A DNA stretch of 64,000 nt from Lunularia cruciata. Its lineage: Eukaryota > Streptophyta > Marchantiopsida > Lunulariales > Lunulariaceae. The stretch lies in the NCBI GenBank assembly GCA_948567375.1, contig OX419755.1, positions 84,834,218 to 84,898,217 on the forward strand, given 5' to 3'. The notes under the pieces are model-generated. The model was not told the DNA's origin and searched no databases. It saw nothing but the letters and a program-made list of their open reading frames with translations. The position numbers were made by a program, and so were the translations under genes. The stretch's first letter is position 1. Each line of letters opens with the position of its first letter. Shown in pieces: positions 1 through 11,567 of this stretch.

Positions 1-2
1 TC

Positions 3-167
3 GGTGAAGAAGATGGAAGAGGTGGAGACCAAGGGCATCTTCCAGGATCAAGCTTGAATTTACGCCTTAGACCAAGAGTTGAAGGACGTGAACGGTTAAA
101 TAGAAGTCTTTCACCAGGGTTTACAAATTCAACGGCTGGAGTAAACAACGACCATGTTGTGACGGAG
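3..167 (+). CDS. ASG2: ASG2-like exon (first in window, 5' end cut by window)
   Basis: Open in the frame starting at base 3 for 55 codons, Arg/Ser-rich linker ending in NNDHVVTE, followed by a GT donor at 168. It ends on a codon boundary. Confidence 0.7.
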
Positions 168-3100
168 GTAATCAAATAATCTTAGTATCTGAGTCTGCTG
201 GAAGTTGTTGGCCCTATTCAACCAGTAGGGTCTTTTATTTCTTGCCTTATCAAAGAGCTCAGAGGCTGGTCACACAGTCTTTTTGTGGTCATGTTGACTG
301 TCAGTCTCAATGGCTCCTTTCTCAGGAGCAGTCTGAGCGTCCTCTGTGGTAAACAATGGTTCAATGAAGATAAACCTTAAGTGATGATGAAAAGGAAATA
401 TCTTTCTTTCACCGTTGATATCTGATTTGTAAGAACTTCAATGTTAGTTTGATTATTATTTGTTCCATAGCATCCTAAGATGGTATAGACTGATAAGACT
501 CGCTGTCGATGGTCAGGAAGAAGTTGCAGTTGATATGCGGCAGCGATATGTGGGTCATTGTAACACTCAGACTGATATCAAGCAAGCAAGCTTTCTTGGC
601 GAGAAAGGTCCTTTCCTCATCTCGATTCTTCTAGTATCTTTAATTGAAGTCTCGAAATAGCAATTCATGCTCGTACGGCCTAATGTATTGCACAAAAACC
701 GAGCAACTGTCCATCTGATAAGAGCAGGAGTTGAGGTGTTTGATAACATTAGATTAACTTAAGGAGGGAAGTATGCAGTCAAGTTGTACATGGTTTCCAG
801 CAACGTCAACTTTTTACACAGGGTTTCAAATCCACATGTCACTCGGAGATATCTTCTAGCCCAGCTATGGAATCCAGTCATGGTTGCACGTCAATACCAT
901 GCTGGCAGTTATGACTGTCTTTTACTATGTTACTGTCAAACCAACAGTCCTCGGATCCCCCACTACTTGTATAATACATAAGTATCTTTGTATATAATAT
1001 GATAAGAACCATGCTTCCTACTCTTTGAAGTGGAAGGTCTATCATCCCCTCTTATCTCTGATGTATCAGACATCACTACTGCAATACTAGGCCTCTCTTT
1101 GTATCACAGCTCACAAGCATCAAGTAGGTTCTCTCACGCAGCACTAGTAGCCTCAGGACTTCACAAAATCCAAGGAAGAGGTGTTGGGTATCACCCTTGT
1201 TGAAGAACTAATTGAAACAGGAACAGAGAACACTCTTATATACATTTCAGCAAACCCTAGGGGGTTGTTTTGCTTAACCAGCAAACCCTAGGGGGTTGTT
1301 TTGCTTAACCCGCAAACTCTAGGGGGTTGTTTTGCTTAACCCTAATTAGAGCTACGCCCCTCTTTACCTTAAGTAGAAGATATTTAACAGTACTTCTAGA
1401 GGATTCTAACAAAATCTTAAAAACAAGAGAAGTCTCTAAACTAGAGATTAACTAAACTAACATAATACATATCTGGTATGTTGTCTAATCTGGGTGCTGG
1501 TTGTTTACTTGCATAGGACACACTCGGTTCTACAGCCCCTCTCCCTCACATCACCCCACGCAAACATTGTTTCTCCTTCTCTTACACTCCTCTAATGCTA
1601 TTTCTCGCTTCTTTTTTTTGTTCTTCAATGATCTTTGTCCTCTCTTCTTCCTACTCTTCATGAGCTTTTTCTTCTGCAAGTACCTCTCTCGCTTAGTCTA
1701 TTTTTCTCGTTGCCGTCTGATAATTCTGCTCTGTTTGCTTGCTTCTCTAGTAATCGATGTTTTCTTTCAAGTAATACCAAGGTGCGTCTCGAATCCTTTC
1801 CGTTCTCATGCTCACGATTATACATCTTTTTCTTGTGCATGGTTTCTATTCTGCAGTTTCTGTGCCCATTTCCTTCAAATTTCCACCAAATTAGGATGAG
1901 GTTTATATAGATACTCATACATGGCATTGCTGGTTTCTGCATAACTTCCAGTGCTTCCTTACTTTCCACTATTACCACTTTTGAGCGGTGCTCCTGGAAG
2001 CAACCGAGTTTGTCTACTCTCACTTGCACTTAATGAGTTCCGGATCTCCCATTCAAGGGATGGCTTCTGCTCTCATTTCCTCATACCCAGTCCTTTTATC
2101 TATGACCCCCTTAAGCTTCCATTAGTTGTTTGGTGTTTTAGGACTCATGTGTTCATAGAACATACTGCAATATAATCTATATCCAGTCCTCTAACGCTTT
2201 GCACTACTTTCCTTGTTCTCTGAGCGATTTCATACTTCTAGGCTGACTCACGGAAGATACAACCTTCGATTTCCAGGCTACCACATTGATTTTCGACTAC
2301 TGTTTCTCTGAATCTTTCTCGTCTGGCTCATCAAGTCGATTTTATTTCTCTACATGCACTGTTGTTCTGTTTCCAATTTTCCGATGCATGCTACTTGTAT
2401 ATAGGTATTACTTTTGATAGGTTTCCAGGTTACATTTATTTATGCTATCATTCAATCAGATGGTTGCCATCTTGTATATATTACATATCTTGCATCTCAT
2501 TTGCATCCAATGAGTTCTGGATCTCCCGTTCCTCAAATGACTTCTGTCCTCATTCCCTATATTCAGTCCTCCACTCTTCCCCACTGCGCTCCACACCACA
2601 CTTGTTGATCTGTTTCATGATTTCTCTACATGAGGATGAGAACTACTGTTTCTGCTCCTTGAAGTAGAAGGTCTGTCAATCATTCTAATCTCTGATGTAT
2701 CAGACGTCATTAACACACAACAATACTAGACCTCTCTCTCTTGTATCAAAGCTCAAAGACAACACACAAGTTCACTCACGCAGCATTACTAACACCCAAC
2801 ACTGAAATAGCATAGAACACACCTGAGATGATGTTAAGCAGCTCATGATTTCACGAAATGCGAGGTGTTGGTGTTGGAAATCACCTTTGTAGAAAAATCA
2901 ACTCAAACAAGTGCAGAAAACATTCATATATACACCTAAGTAAACCCTAACATTTTTTGCACAACCCTAATTAGGGCTGCACTCCATTTTACCCTAACCA
3001 GATGACAGAACTCTAGAGGAATCTAACAAAATCCTAAACAGTAGAGAATTCATTACACTAGAGATTAACTAAAACTAACACATGATTTCTGCCTGGACTT

Positions 3101-6100
3101 CCAATTTCAGTTCATGGAATCTTTCAGGTCTTGCTTGTTAGTCTTTGTTTACAGGTTGTGCTCTATTTTGCTACATGCTTTGCTTACATGATGTATATCA
3201 GTTATCTACTGATATGCCTTGGCACTCATGAGTTTTTGAGCAAAAACTCGGTAGGAGGGGTCCTGACAATTGCTCAGCTACTTCGGCACTGCATGAGGCA
3301 CTGATGAAGTCGCAGGTGTTTTCGTGAAGGTTTACTATACCCGCTTTCTGCTTCCCTTTGCTATATAGTGTTTCAGGACTCAAGCGTCCATAGCGCTTGT
3401 TGCAATATATTTTATATCCTGTCCTATTTCGCTTCGCTCTTGTTACCCTGTTACACTTCGACAAGTATCTGCAGCCACACCATCCTATAGCTCTTGCATT
3501 GTTCCGCTCCTCCATTCCCCAGCTAATTCCCTCCCTATTATTTTTCCTTCGCTCTTTGTCTGATTCATGAGTTCAACCTCTTGTGCATACAGTGTTCCTA
3601 CCCGACTCCAGCCCACGTCTTTTATTTTTATTGTTCACGCACTGCTTACTGGCAGTCTTTTACATAGGGTTTCCTATTTCTTGCAGTCTTTTGCATAGAG
3701 TTCTCGATTTCAAGGTGGTTTACTAGTCTGTTAGCCATATGTTATTCTCTTATCTTTCAATTATGAATTTGCTTCAAGTTACATTCGATGCATTCTACCT
3801 TATGGATTTCTCCCTATTGAATGAATCATGTACATCTTGCTTACTGATCATTTGCACTTCATTAGTTTTGGATAACTCGTTCCCAGAACTGCTTCTGTTC
3901 TTGTATATGTATATATCAGTTATCTTTCAATTTGTTTCAATCATGCTTTTGCTGCAGGATACATTCGATGCATTCTACCTTAGGGATTTCACATTACTCT
4001 AGCATTGTGATTCATGTACATATGGCTTATCAATCATTTGCACTTCATGAGTTCTGGATAACCCGTTCCCAGAATGGCTGCTGTTCTTATACACCTATAT
4101 ATCACTTATCTTTCTTTGTTGCTTTCACTCAGTTAATTTACTACCTTCTTCATTTGTTGCATCATCGATTACTTCTATTAGTTTTCTCTGCTTTTGATAC
4201 TAACATTGTTTCCTTTCAGGCTTTAACCAGGTGTGTCTTGAGTCCCTTACTTATTCATGCTCACGTTTTCATTTTCTTCATTCGCAGGCTGATTTATCTA
4301 CATCACATAGTCATTCTGCTGAATATTGTTGCTGTCCATTGTTTGGATTTTATGCTTCACACGGTTTAGCTTTTCCTTTACCCTGAGCGGCACTGTTGGA
4401 AGCAACCGAGTTTGCCTTGGCACTCATGAGTTTTCGAGCAGAAACTTGTTCCGAGGTGTACTGACAATTGCTCAGCTACTTCGGCACTGCGTGAGGCACT
4501 GATGAATTTGTAGGTGCTTTCGTGGAGGTTTACTATGGCCGCCTTCTGCTTCCCTTAGCTGTTTAGCATCTCAGGACTCCAATGTCCGTAGCGCTGGTTG
4601 TTATATACTTTATATCCTGTCCTCTTACGCTTCGCTCTCGTTACCTTGTTACAGTTCAACGCATTTCTGCAGCCACATCATCCCCGTTTCTGCAGCCACA
4701 TCATCCGAGAACTCTTATTTCGTTCCACTCCTCCATTCCCCAACTAATTCCCTCCCTAGTATTTTCCGAGAACTCTTATTTCGTTCCACTCCTCCATTCC
4801 CCAACTAATTCCCTCCCTAGTATTTTCCCTTCGCTCTTTGACTGCTTCCTGCTTCGCCCTCTTGTGTCTACAGTGTTCCTACTCCAGCACACGTTCTTCA
4901 TCTTTGTTCACGCACTGCTTACTGGCGGGCTCTTACGTCACATTTCCTGTTCCTCGCTATCATTTGCATAGATGCTATCGATTTCATATTCTTTACTAGT
5001 CTGTTAGCCGTTGGTTATTCTCAATTTGTGTCAATTATGCTTTTGCTGCAGGATACATCCGATGCATTCTACCTTAGGGATTTAACATTACTCTAGCATT
5101 GTGATTCCTGTACACATTGCTTATAGATCAATTGCACTTCATGAGTTCTGGATAACCCATTCCCATAACGGCTTCTGGGAACAGCTTCTGTACTCGTATA
5201 CCTATATATCAGTTTACTTTTCCCCGGAGGCCTGTATACCATACTGTTGTTTGGGAGTCCTTCTTGACTTCTGAATTCATATATATACTGTATACTTCAC
5301 CTTCACCTTCATTCACTTCACCTCTGCTTTTCCCCCTTCAGTTGACTCATCCCCTTCCCGTGCAACGCTGAAGTTTTCTTGCTCCACTCTTGTATCACTA
5401 GCAAACCTCTGCTTGGCTCTTTGTCATTGTTGTGTCCTGGACTTTCTCTCTCCTAATGAATGTGATTTCAGGGATCCATCAGGTATGTCTCGATTTCTTC
5501 CCTCATCTTACTCATGTGGATTCTTTTCTTTCCGGACTGATCCTCATTATACAGCTAAGACTTAAGTGCGTGCCTGCACTTTTGCTTGCTCTTGCTTTTC
5601 ACACTTCCACCTCTGTTCCTTTTGGCATTCCCATTACTTTTGAGCGGCACTTTAGGGGAGCAACCGAGTTTGCCTTGGCACTCATGAGTTTTTGAGTATA
5701 AACTCGGTATGAGGGGTACTGACAATTGCTCAGCTACTTCGGCACTGCGTGAGGCACTGATGAAGTCGCAGGTGTTTTCGTGAAGGTTTACTATGGCCGC
5801 CTTTTGCTTCCCCTTTGCTGTTTAGCATCTCAGGACTCAAGCGTCCATAGCGCTTGTTGTGATATACTTTATATCCTGTCTTTTTTCGCTTTGCTCTCGT
5901 TACCCTGTTACACTTTGACAGGTTTCTGCAGCCACACCATCCTATAGCTCTCGAATTGTTCCAATCCTCCATTCCCCAGCTAATTCACTCCCTATTATTT
6001 TTCCTTCGCTCTTTGCCTGATTCATGGGACCTCTTTTGTATACAGTGTTCCTACCCGACTCCAGCCCACGTTTTCTATTTTTATCATTCACGCACTGCTT

Positions 6101-9100
6101 ACTGGCAGTCTTTTACATAGCGTTACCTATTTCTCGCAGTTGTTTGCATAGAGTTCTCAATTTCATGGTGGTTTACTAGTTTGTTAGCCTTATGTTATTC
6201 TCAATTTGTTTCAATTATGCGTTTGCTTCAAGTTACATTCGATGCATTCTACCTTATGGATTTCTCACTATTCTAGCATTGTCAATTCTGTACACTTTGC
6301 TTAGCGATCATTTGCATCTCATCTCATGAGTTCTGGATAACCTGTTCCCAGAACAGCATCTGTTCTCGTAGACCTATATATCAGTTATCTACTGCTATTG
6401 TTCAGGAAATATTGATATTCAACCTGTGTTTCGCCTCACATTCAATCTCTTAGATTCACGTCATTTCCTTTATGGATTTATTACTTATCTCCTATATTCA
6501 ATATCATACCTTGGCACTCATGAGTTTTCGAGCAGAAACTCAGGATGAGGGATCTGACATTTGCTCAGCTACTTCTGCACTGCATGAGGCACTGGGAAAG
6601 TCGTATGTGCTTTCATGGAGGTTTATGTGAGAGAATGCATGTAAGTGGGGGGTCAATTGATAGAACTGCTAATAATCCCAGAACTGGGATTATATAAGTA
6701 CATGGGCATATTCGAGAACACACCTTTGTTATCTCCAGGAGTCAGAACATGCAACTCATGTATTTATCTTAAGTCGTGTGAATAGTAACATGTGAACAAT
6801 AACATGCAAACAGTAATCTGGAGTGAACAATGATTTAACACAACATTTCATTATAATTCTAACAGTTTACTATGGCCACCTTTTACTTTCTTCAGTTGTT
6901 TAGCCATTTTTGGACTCAAGGGTCCATAGAGTTTGTTATGATTTACTAGATCCAGGCCGCATTCTGCTTCCCTTTGCTGTTTAGTGTCTCAGGACTCAAG
7001 TGTCCATAGCACTTGTTTCGATATACTTTATATCCTGTCCTCTTTCACTTCGCTCTTGCTACACTGTTACACTTCGATATGTCTCTGCAGCAGCACCATC
7101 CACTAAGCTCCCACATTGTTCCGCTCCTCCCTTCCCCAGCTAATTCCCTCCCTATTATTTTTCCCTTGCCCTTTGCCTGCTTCATGGTTCAACCTCCCGT
7201 GTCTACAGTGTTCCTACCCGACTCCAGCCTACGTTTTAGCTTTCATCATTCATGCACTGCTTACTGGTGGTCAATTGCATAATGTTTTGTATTTCTCACA
7301 TTCATTTGAATAGTTGTTATCGATTTTAAGTTGTTTACTGGTCCTTTAGATATATGTTATTTTCAAAGTGCAATTATGCCTTTGCTTCAGGTTACATCGA
7401 TGCATTCTACTTTATGGATTTATCATTATTCTAGCATGCGAGCAAAGTGCATAAAGTACATCTTGGTTACCCATCATTTGGATTTCATGAGTTCTGGATC
7501 ACCCGGTTCCCAGAACAGCTTCTGCTCTCATCTACCTATATCCAACCCTCTTACGATTGGATCTACCTTCTGCTCTCATCTACCTATATCCAGCCCTCTT
7601 ACGATTGGATCTACCGTTCTCCGATCGGCTTCTGCTCACATTTCCCCATATTCAGTCCTCATTGGTGCACGGTTTCTCTACATGTAGTTATATATGATCG
7701 TTACTTGACAATACATGCTTTTTATGATCTAGATTTCATCTACTATTTGCATGTTTCTTAGTCAGTTCTGCTTTCATTTATTGCCATTCATCTGCATTTC
7801 ACTTGCATTTAATGAGTTCTGGATCCCCTCCTCTTCGAACAGCTTCTGTCCTCATAACTCCAATATCCAGTCCTCTTACACTTCGTTCCATTCCACCCAT
7901 CCTCAACTAATGCTTTGTATATTGCTCTTAGTTCGATGTTTTTCTGTTTCATGGTCCTACCCGACTTCCTATTTCAGATGCTTAATCGCTCGTGTCTTGC
8001 TTGTTACATGACGTATACTAGTTCTCTGCAGGTGTTACTCATAAAATGTGTCAATTAGGTCTTTACTTCGACGGACCTTCGTACTTTTAGTTTCACTTAA
8101 TTTCCAGTTCTTAGTTGCTATTCATTTCCATTTGCACAAGAATATGCTTGCATTTTATCTGCACTTCCTATGCACTTCCGTGGGTTCTGGATCCGCCGTT
8201 CGCAGAACGGTTTCTGATCTCCTTTCCTATGTGTTACTGTCAAACCGGGAATCGGGATATTGGAACCGGGTTGTTTACAACGGGTTCTGTAGTCCATTAG
8301 TCAAACACGTTACCGTCAATTGTCAGAGTCGGTCCAGGCAGACGTGAATGGAATTGGGTTGTTTACAACGGGTTCTAAGTTCGATCACTCAGATATGTTA
8401 ATGGTTTTAGGCAGGTAATGGTGTGGTAGTGTTGACGGGGCTCATGCTGACATTGAGCATGCAGGGGTTAATCCCAGTCGTCATACAGTCGCTCCTGGGG
8501 CGTCTTATGATTCACCATTTGGGGAGTTATACTAGTTCCGTCACATACGCTAACACTGTGATGATGCGAAACACCGCTTTTCTCAGGGTTATACTTTTGC
8601 TCGCACTAGCCCTGGTCTGATTCATATGCCTTAGATAATCATCAAAGTTATGAGGGTAGTAACCCGTGTATGCAGGCATACGCATGCTTACCCCTCTATG
8701 TAAATGACAGTTATGAAGATTTTTACTATGTTACTGTCAAATGTCAGAGTCAGTCTGGTCAGACGTGGGTTCCGAACCGGGTTGTTTCCAAGGGGTTCTA
8801 ATTTTCATTACTCAATATGTTTTTGGTTTTGTTCTTAATCCACCTCCCCATTTGATCGCTAGTCCTGCACTCCGTTTGCTCGCATTGGATCTTGCCAGGA
8901 GAGTTCGTGGCCAGTGGCAGTTGAGGATTGCCGCTGGCTAGTATGGATTTAATAGGATTGCCCTGTCAGTTACACAACCTTACAAATGTTTCTTTTAGAG
9001 TATTGTGTCCAACTGGCGTTTCACAAGAGGAAAGAGTTTTGGGCATCACATTTATATGGTATGCCTGAATTGCCAGGAGAGTTTGTGGCTAGTGGCAGTG

Positions 9101-10470
9101 ACGATGGACGCTGGTTCATATGGGTCAAGAAGACTGGTAGGCTTGTAAAAATGCTCGTTGGGGATAAACACGGTACGTATCTGAAGGAAGTTTCTTTGGT
9201 TGTAATCCTCCAGTTTCTCATTTTCATCAGGACAGCTATTCCCTTGGGAATTACCTAGTTCGGCTATTTGAGTCTGGGTACTAGTACCAACATTAGAAGC
9301 ATGCGATTATGAAGCGTTTGGCATTAAGTCATTACCATGTTCGTCATGATTATCGCATTTCTTATGTAGCTCTGAGAGCGTACCGCTTCCCACCTTGTCT
9401 TTGGTTATCTCATTGCTTCATTCTGCTCTAAATATTCTAAACGGTTTGTCTGGTATCCTACTTATCTACTGTATGGGAACGATGCAGTTGTCAATTGTGT
9501 GCAGTGCCATCCTTTCGACTGTGCGGTTGCTACAAGTGGGATTGACAACACTATCAAGGTGTGTGTACTAGCATGCTTTTAGGGACAAGAAATTTAAGTA
9601 GGATGGACCATCGAAAGCACCAAGTGACATGGGCTGACTTAGTTTGCTTTCTTACCTGTACCCATCTAACAGATGACACTTAACTCTTGATACCTCACTT
9701 TCGCATCTAGATGTGGACACCAACACGGAGTACAGGACTTCCTTCAATGATGGGCGACGGGTCAGAAGTACCAACCAGTACGGACCTCACGCAGGTTATT
9801 GTGACAAATCAACAACATATGCGGCAGCAAGGAGTATTGTGAGTCTACTCTGCTTAGCCCTTTTAGAGTGTTTAGAGCCCTTTTGTATCTAGAGTGTTTA
9901 CTAATAAATGAAGACGGAGTGAACAATTTGGTTGCGCTCTTTCAAACTTTCCGCTACCCATAATATCATCTTATTAGAGCCCTAAACTATGTACATTTGT
10001 AGCCAGGCAGCTCCTTTCAGATGTTTTCGAATTCGCACTCTTGAACCCCTGAGGTATCTGAATGCTCAGGCAGCCATGCTTTGAAATTAGATAGATGCTG
10101 AATGTTCATTGGTATCAATTGTTTAGCTCATTTAATAAATGCGTAGACGGTCTTTTATCCCTGATTGGTATCTGTGGGAGCGATGCTTGATTGCTTCACG
10201 GCACTTGCGCACTTGGTTGTATTTGGTTATTGCCCTTTCATTTCCACCTTTACTGTCTAGACTAATCTGCCCGTCCGTCATTTGCGTCTATCACACAAAC
10301 ACTTGCAGGCGGATTATCATTATCTGGAAGGCTCGCCTGAACTCTAAACTTCAAACAGAAGCTGACATTTGTGACGTCTCTTTAACAGGCCAATGGAGTT
10401 TCTCGAACGATTTAGAGTACAGGAAAGTACGGAAGGTGCTGCTCATCCTTTTGAATGCACGCAAAGCTGA
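3..10470 (+). CDS. ASG2: ASG2/WDTC1-like WD40 (DCAF-type) protein, C-terminal part, six exons
   Basis: Exons at 3-167, 517-607, 9077-9172, 9488-9558, 9711-9838 and 10389-10470 join to 633 nt, exactly 211 codons including the TGA, with GT donors and AG acceptors. The joined product reads through a linker rich in Arg/Ser, then RQRYVGHCNTQTDIKQASFL, then GEFVASGSDDGRWFIW, then VVNCVQCHPFDCAVATSGID, then LPMEFLERFRVQ and the C-terminus HPFECTQS. This matches my knowledge of plant ALTERED SEED GERMINATION 2 and animal WDTC1, WD40/TPR proteins that act as substrate receptors of CUL4-DDB1 ubiquitin ligases. The window holds only the last WD40 blades and the tail; the N-terminal WD40 and TPR parts lie upstream. 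No internal stop is seen, so the gene is probably functional. The 517 acceptor is chosen because it keeps the frame, but its pyrimidine tract is weak. Intron 608-9076 is unusually long. Confidence 0.88.
517..607 (+). CDS. ASG2: ASG2-like exon, start of a WD40 blade
   Basis: Encodes VDMRQRYVGHCNTQTDIKQA and SFLGEK, a strongly conserved block of this family. The donor is aaag|gt at 608. The acceptor is taken as gtcag at 512-516 because it restores phase with the previous exon; another acceptor nearby is possible. Confidence 0.8.
993..1466. repeat. Dispersed repeat, copy 1 of 2 in the ASG2 intron
   Basis: Shares ordered blocks with 2641-3082: a block with ctctgatgtatcagac, a block with ctctctttgtatca, a block with acaccctaattag-like sequence and the end ctagagattaactaaactaac. 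Read on the minus strand the edge TGTTAGTTT with an internal TATATA is LTR-like, but no TSD or paired element was found. Confidence 0.5.
1248..1340 (+). repeat. Tandem repeat, three 31-bp units
   Basis: Units start at 1248, 1279 and 1310 and read cagcaaaccctaggggg plus ttgttttgcttaac. The first two are identical; the third has two changes. The unit lies in copy 1 of the dispersed repeat and is not expanded in copy 2 (2941-2970). Confidence 0.9.
2641..3082. repeat. Dispersed repeat, copy 2 of 2 in the ASG2 intron
   Basis: Diverged partner of 993-1466 in the same orientation. It has the same order of blocks but only one AACCCTAA-type segment instead of the 31-bp triplication. Confidence 0.5.
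4705..4826 (+). repeat. 61-bp tandem duplication
   Basis: Two nearly perfect units, starting at 4705 and 4766, each beginning ccgagaactcttatttcg and ending tccctagtatttt. It lies within one copy of the composite intron repeat. Confidence 0.9.
6626..6864 (-). mobile_element. Solo LTR (copia-like, minus strand) with TSD GTTTA
   Basis: A 239-bp TG...CA unit flanked by perfect 5-bp duplications GTTTA (6621-6625 and 6865-6869). On the minus strand it begins TGTTAGAATTATAATG, the same start as the copia LTRs at 11184, 14772 and 17094, and has a TATATAATCCC box inside a palindrome. It splits one composite intron repeat, so it inserted after that repeat was in place. Confidence 0.85.
7520..7615 (+). 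repeat. 48-bp tandem duplication
   Basis: Two units from 7520 and 7568, each with ttctgctctcatctacc and ttacgattggatctacc. They are almost identical, so this is a recent local event inside the intron array. Confidence 0.9.
8228..8840 (+). repeat. Intron module with three internal copies, partner of 20150-20490
   Basis: The phrase gggttgtttacaacgggttct occurs in three versions near 8264, 8356 and 8776, each followed by a similar 40-bp tail. Between them, 8423-8640 (gtgttgac, gagcatgcag, then gggcgtctta) pairs with 20150-20340, and 8660-8764 pairs with 20398-20490. One frame of 8441-8540 is open but stops at once, so no exon is called. Confidence 0.6.
8899..8945 (+). pseudogene. Dead duplicate of the GEFVASGSDDGRW exon inside the intron
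   Basis: The sequence from ttgccag at 8892 repeats the acceptor and first 45 bases of the true exon at 9077, about 180 bp upstream of it. It would read EFVASGS and then a TGA, so inclusion would break the protein. The copy keeps its AG acceptor. I infer a local duplication of the exon border followed by decay. Confidence 0.7.
9077..9172 (+). CDS. ASG2: ASG2-like exon, WD40 blade
   Basis: Acceptor tgccag|ga at 9076/9077 and donor cacg|gt at 9172/9173. It encodes EFVASGSDDGRWFIW and TGRLVKML, continuous in phase with the exon that ends 8.5 kb upstream. Confidence 0.9.
9488..9558 (+). CDS. ASG2: ASG2-like exon, WD40 blade
   Basis: Acceptor gatgcag|tt and donor tcaag|gt. It encodes VVNCVQCHPFDCAVATSGID followed by NTIK, a family-specific WD40 block. 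Confidence 0.9.
9711..9838 (+). CDS. ASG2: ASG2-like exon, end of WD40 domain and linker
   Basis: Acceptor tcgcatctag|atg and donor att|gtgagt. It starts MWTPT, continuing NTIK of the previous exon (NTIK-MWTP), then a polar linker ending HMRQQGV. It ends in codon phase 2, which the last exon completes. Confidence 0.85.
10389..10470 (+). CDS. ASG2: ASG2-like terminal exon with stop codon
   Basis: Acceptor tttaacag|g at 10388. It encodes LPMEFLERFRVQ and ends HPFECTQS-TGA at 10468-10470, the typical end of this family as I know it. Confidence 0.88.
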
Positions 10471-11183
10471 ACACCCGAGTGTAATGAAGCTTTAATTTAG
10501 TTCGTGCTGAGTTTATTCTCCTTTCCAACTGTATGTATTCGATTCTGGAAGTGGAGTAGATTCACACTGGCTACTGTACTCTGGAGATTTAGCGTTCTCT
10601 CCGGCAGATCTCATGGTGGTCAGTTGTGCTTTGTGTATATTTTCATACATTGCCAAGTGGGAAATATGACGTCGTTCGTAGATATGATCAGCTCACATGA
10701 AGCACTTAGAAATTTACATAATGTATATAGACATAGCCTCTGTGGATTTACTTCACCGATCAAACTCAGACTAGGTCCTGTTAACAGTGAGTGAAGAATA
10801 TCAATTCGTGTCTACGTTGGGGTTTTGCCGGTCTCTATCGTCTATCGCCTAACTTCGGGAGAAAAATTGTGGGGCCTTGCGATGTAATTGTCTATCTCTC
10901 TTGAACACTTTGTAGAGACATGCGACATGTCTCAAGTTACCGTATTCTATCATAATACCAGGAGTGGGAGGATCAGGGTCCTTTTTGTGGGGAAGAGTTA
11001 TAACTGGAACGAAGCATGGGCTGTTCTTGTGGTAATGATTGACTCGCCAGTTTTACCACATGTCCGTAGAGAGTTTCTTCACTACCGTGCTTATGTGGTT
11101 TCTGCAAATTTGGGTGTTAGAAGTCTCTTGCACATTTTGCTGAAAGTCGCTTTTCTCAATAGATTGGCATATTTCGTCCATTC
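10471..11183. other. 3' flank of the ASG2-like gene, no gene seen
   Basis: Presumed 3' UTR and intergenic sequence up to the copia LTR. ORFs are short and unlike known proteins. No clear polyadenylation signal could be chosen. Confidence 0.5.
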
Positions 11184-11372
11184 TGTTAGAATTATAATGG
11201 GACGTTTTGTTATTGTTCATGCCAGTTACTGTTCACACGAGTTACTGTTCATGCAAACTATTGTCCACATGAGTTCATGTTAGCACACCCTTCAATTCAC
11301 TTGATTCTAATCTCGGTACCTAAATAATCCCAGTCAGAGAGGTTCTTTCAAAGTTAATTGATTCATTCTACA
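11184..11372 (+). repeat. Copia 5' LTR
   Basis: Starts TGTTAGAATTATAATGGG and ends GATTCATTCTACA, followed directly by the primer site. It aligns along its length with 17094-17273 and 14772-14945. Confidence 0.85.
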
Positions 11373-11384
11373 TGGTACCAGAGC
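11373..11384 (+). promoter_or_regulatory. Primer-binding site, Met-tRNA type
   Basis: tggtaccagagc directly follows the 5' LTR. It differs by one base from the plant initiator-Met complement tggtatcagagc. Confidence 0.75.
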
Positions 11385-11567
11385 TAAAAGCTATAGCATT
11401 TCTTCTTTAGCTACTAAAGGATGCCTTAGCACACAATTTCGAAATTCTGAGAGTTGGAGAGTTTCATCCTCTGAAGAGTATTTCTTTTCTCTGGGTTTCA
11501 AGAGAGAATTTTCTCTCATATCCTTTGCTAGTCTGGGTTTTGGAAGAAAAATTTTCCACTATCCTAT

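Larger units (their letters stand above)
1975..8440 (+). repeat. Degenerate array of composite repeats filling the ASG2 intron
   Basis: Two blocks alternate. Block 1 (ccttggcactcatgag, then ctcagctacttcggcactgc, then gatgaagtcgcaggtg) starts near 3211, 4412, 5673 and 6511, a spacing of about 0.8-1.26 kb. Block 2 (cttcatgagttctgg, then ataacccgttcccagaacgg) occurs near 2030, 2510, 3860, 4050, 5140, 6330, 7490, 7810 and 8180. ORFs in these blocks are short and not kept between copies, so I call no genes here. The family is not recognised; a related array lies at 17540-20490. Confidence 0.75.

Noticed and set aside
1248..1340. Three evenly spaced repeats that might look like a CRISPR array
   Set aside because: The units are directly adjacent without spacers and lie in a plant intron.
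1501..1910. Phe/Ser/Leu-rich ORFs of 91-132 codons on the + strand
   Set aside because: They sit in the pyrimidine-rich intron repeat, have no domain and are not kept in other copies of the repeat.
3198..5972. Two similar minus-strand ORFs (3198-3515 and 5730-5972)
   Set aside because: Their likeness comes from block 1 of the composite repeat; other copies of the block have stops in this frame, so it is not under protein selection.
8423..8640. Open reading of 8441-8540 that could be an exon of the WD40 gene
   Set aside because: It stops at TAG, the matching copy at 20150 is not open, and the gene is continuous without it.
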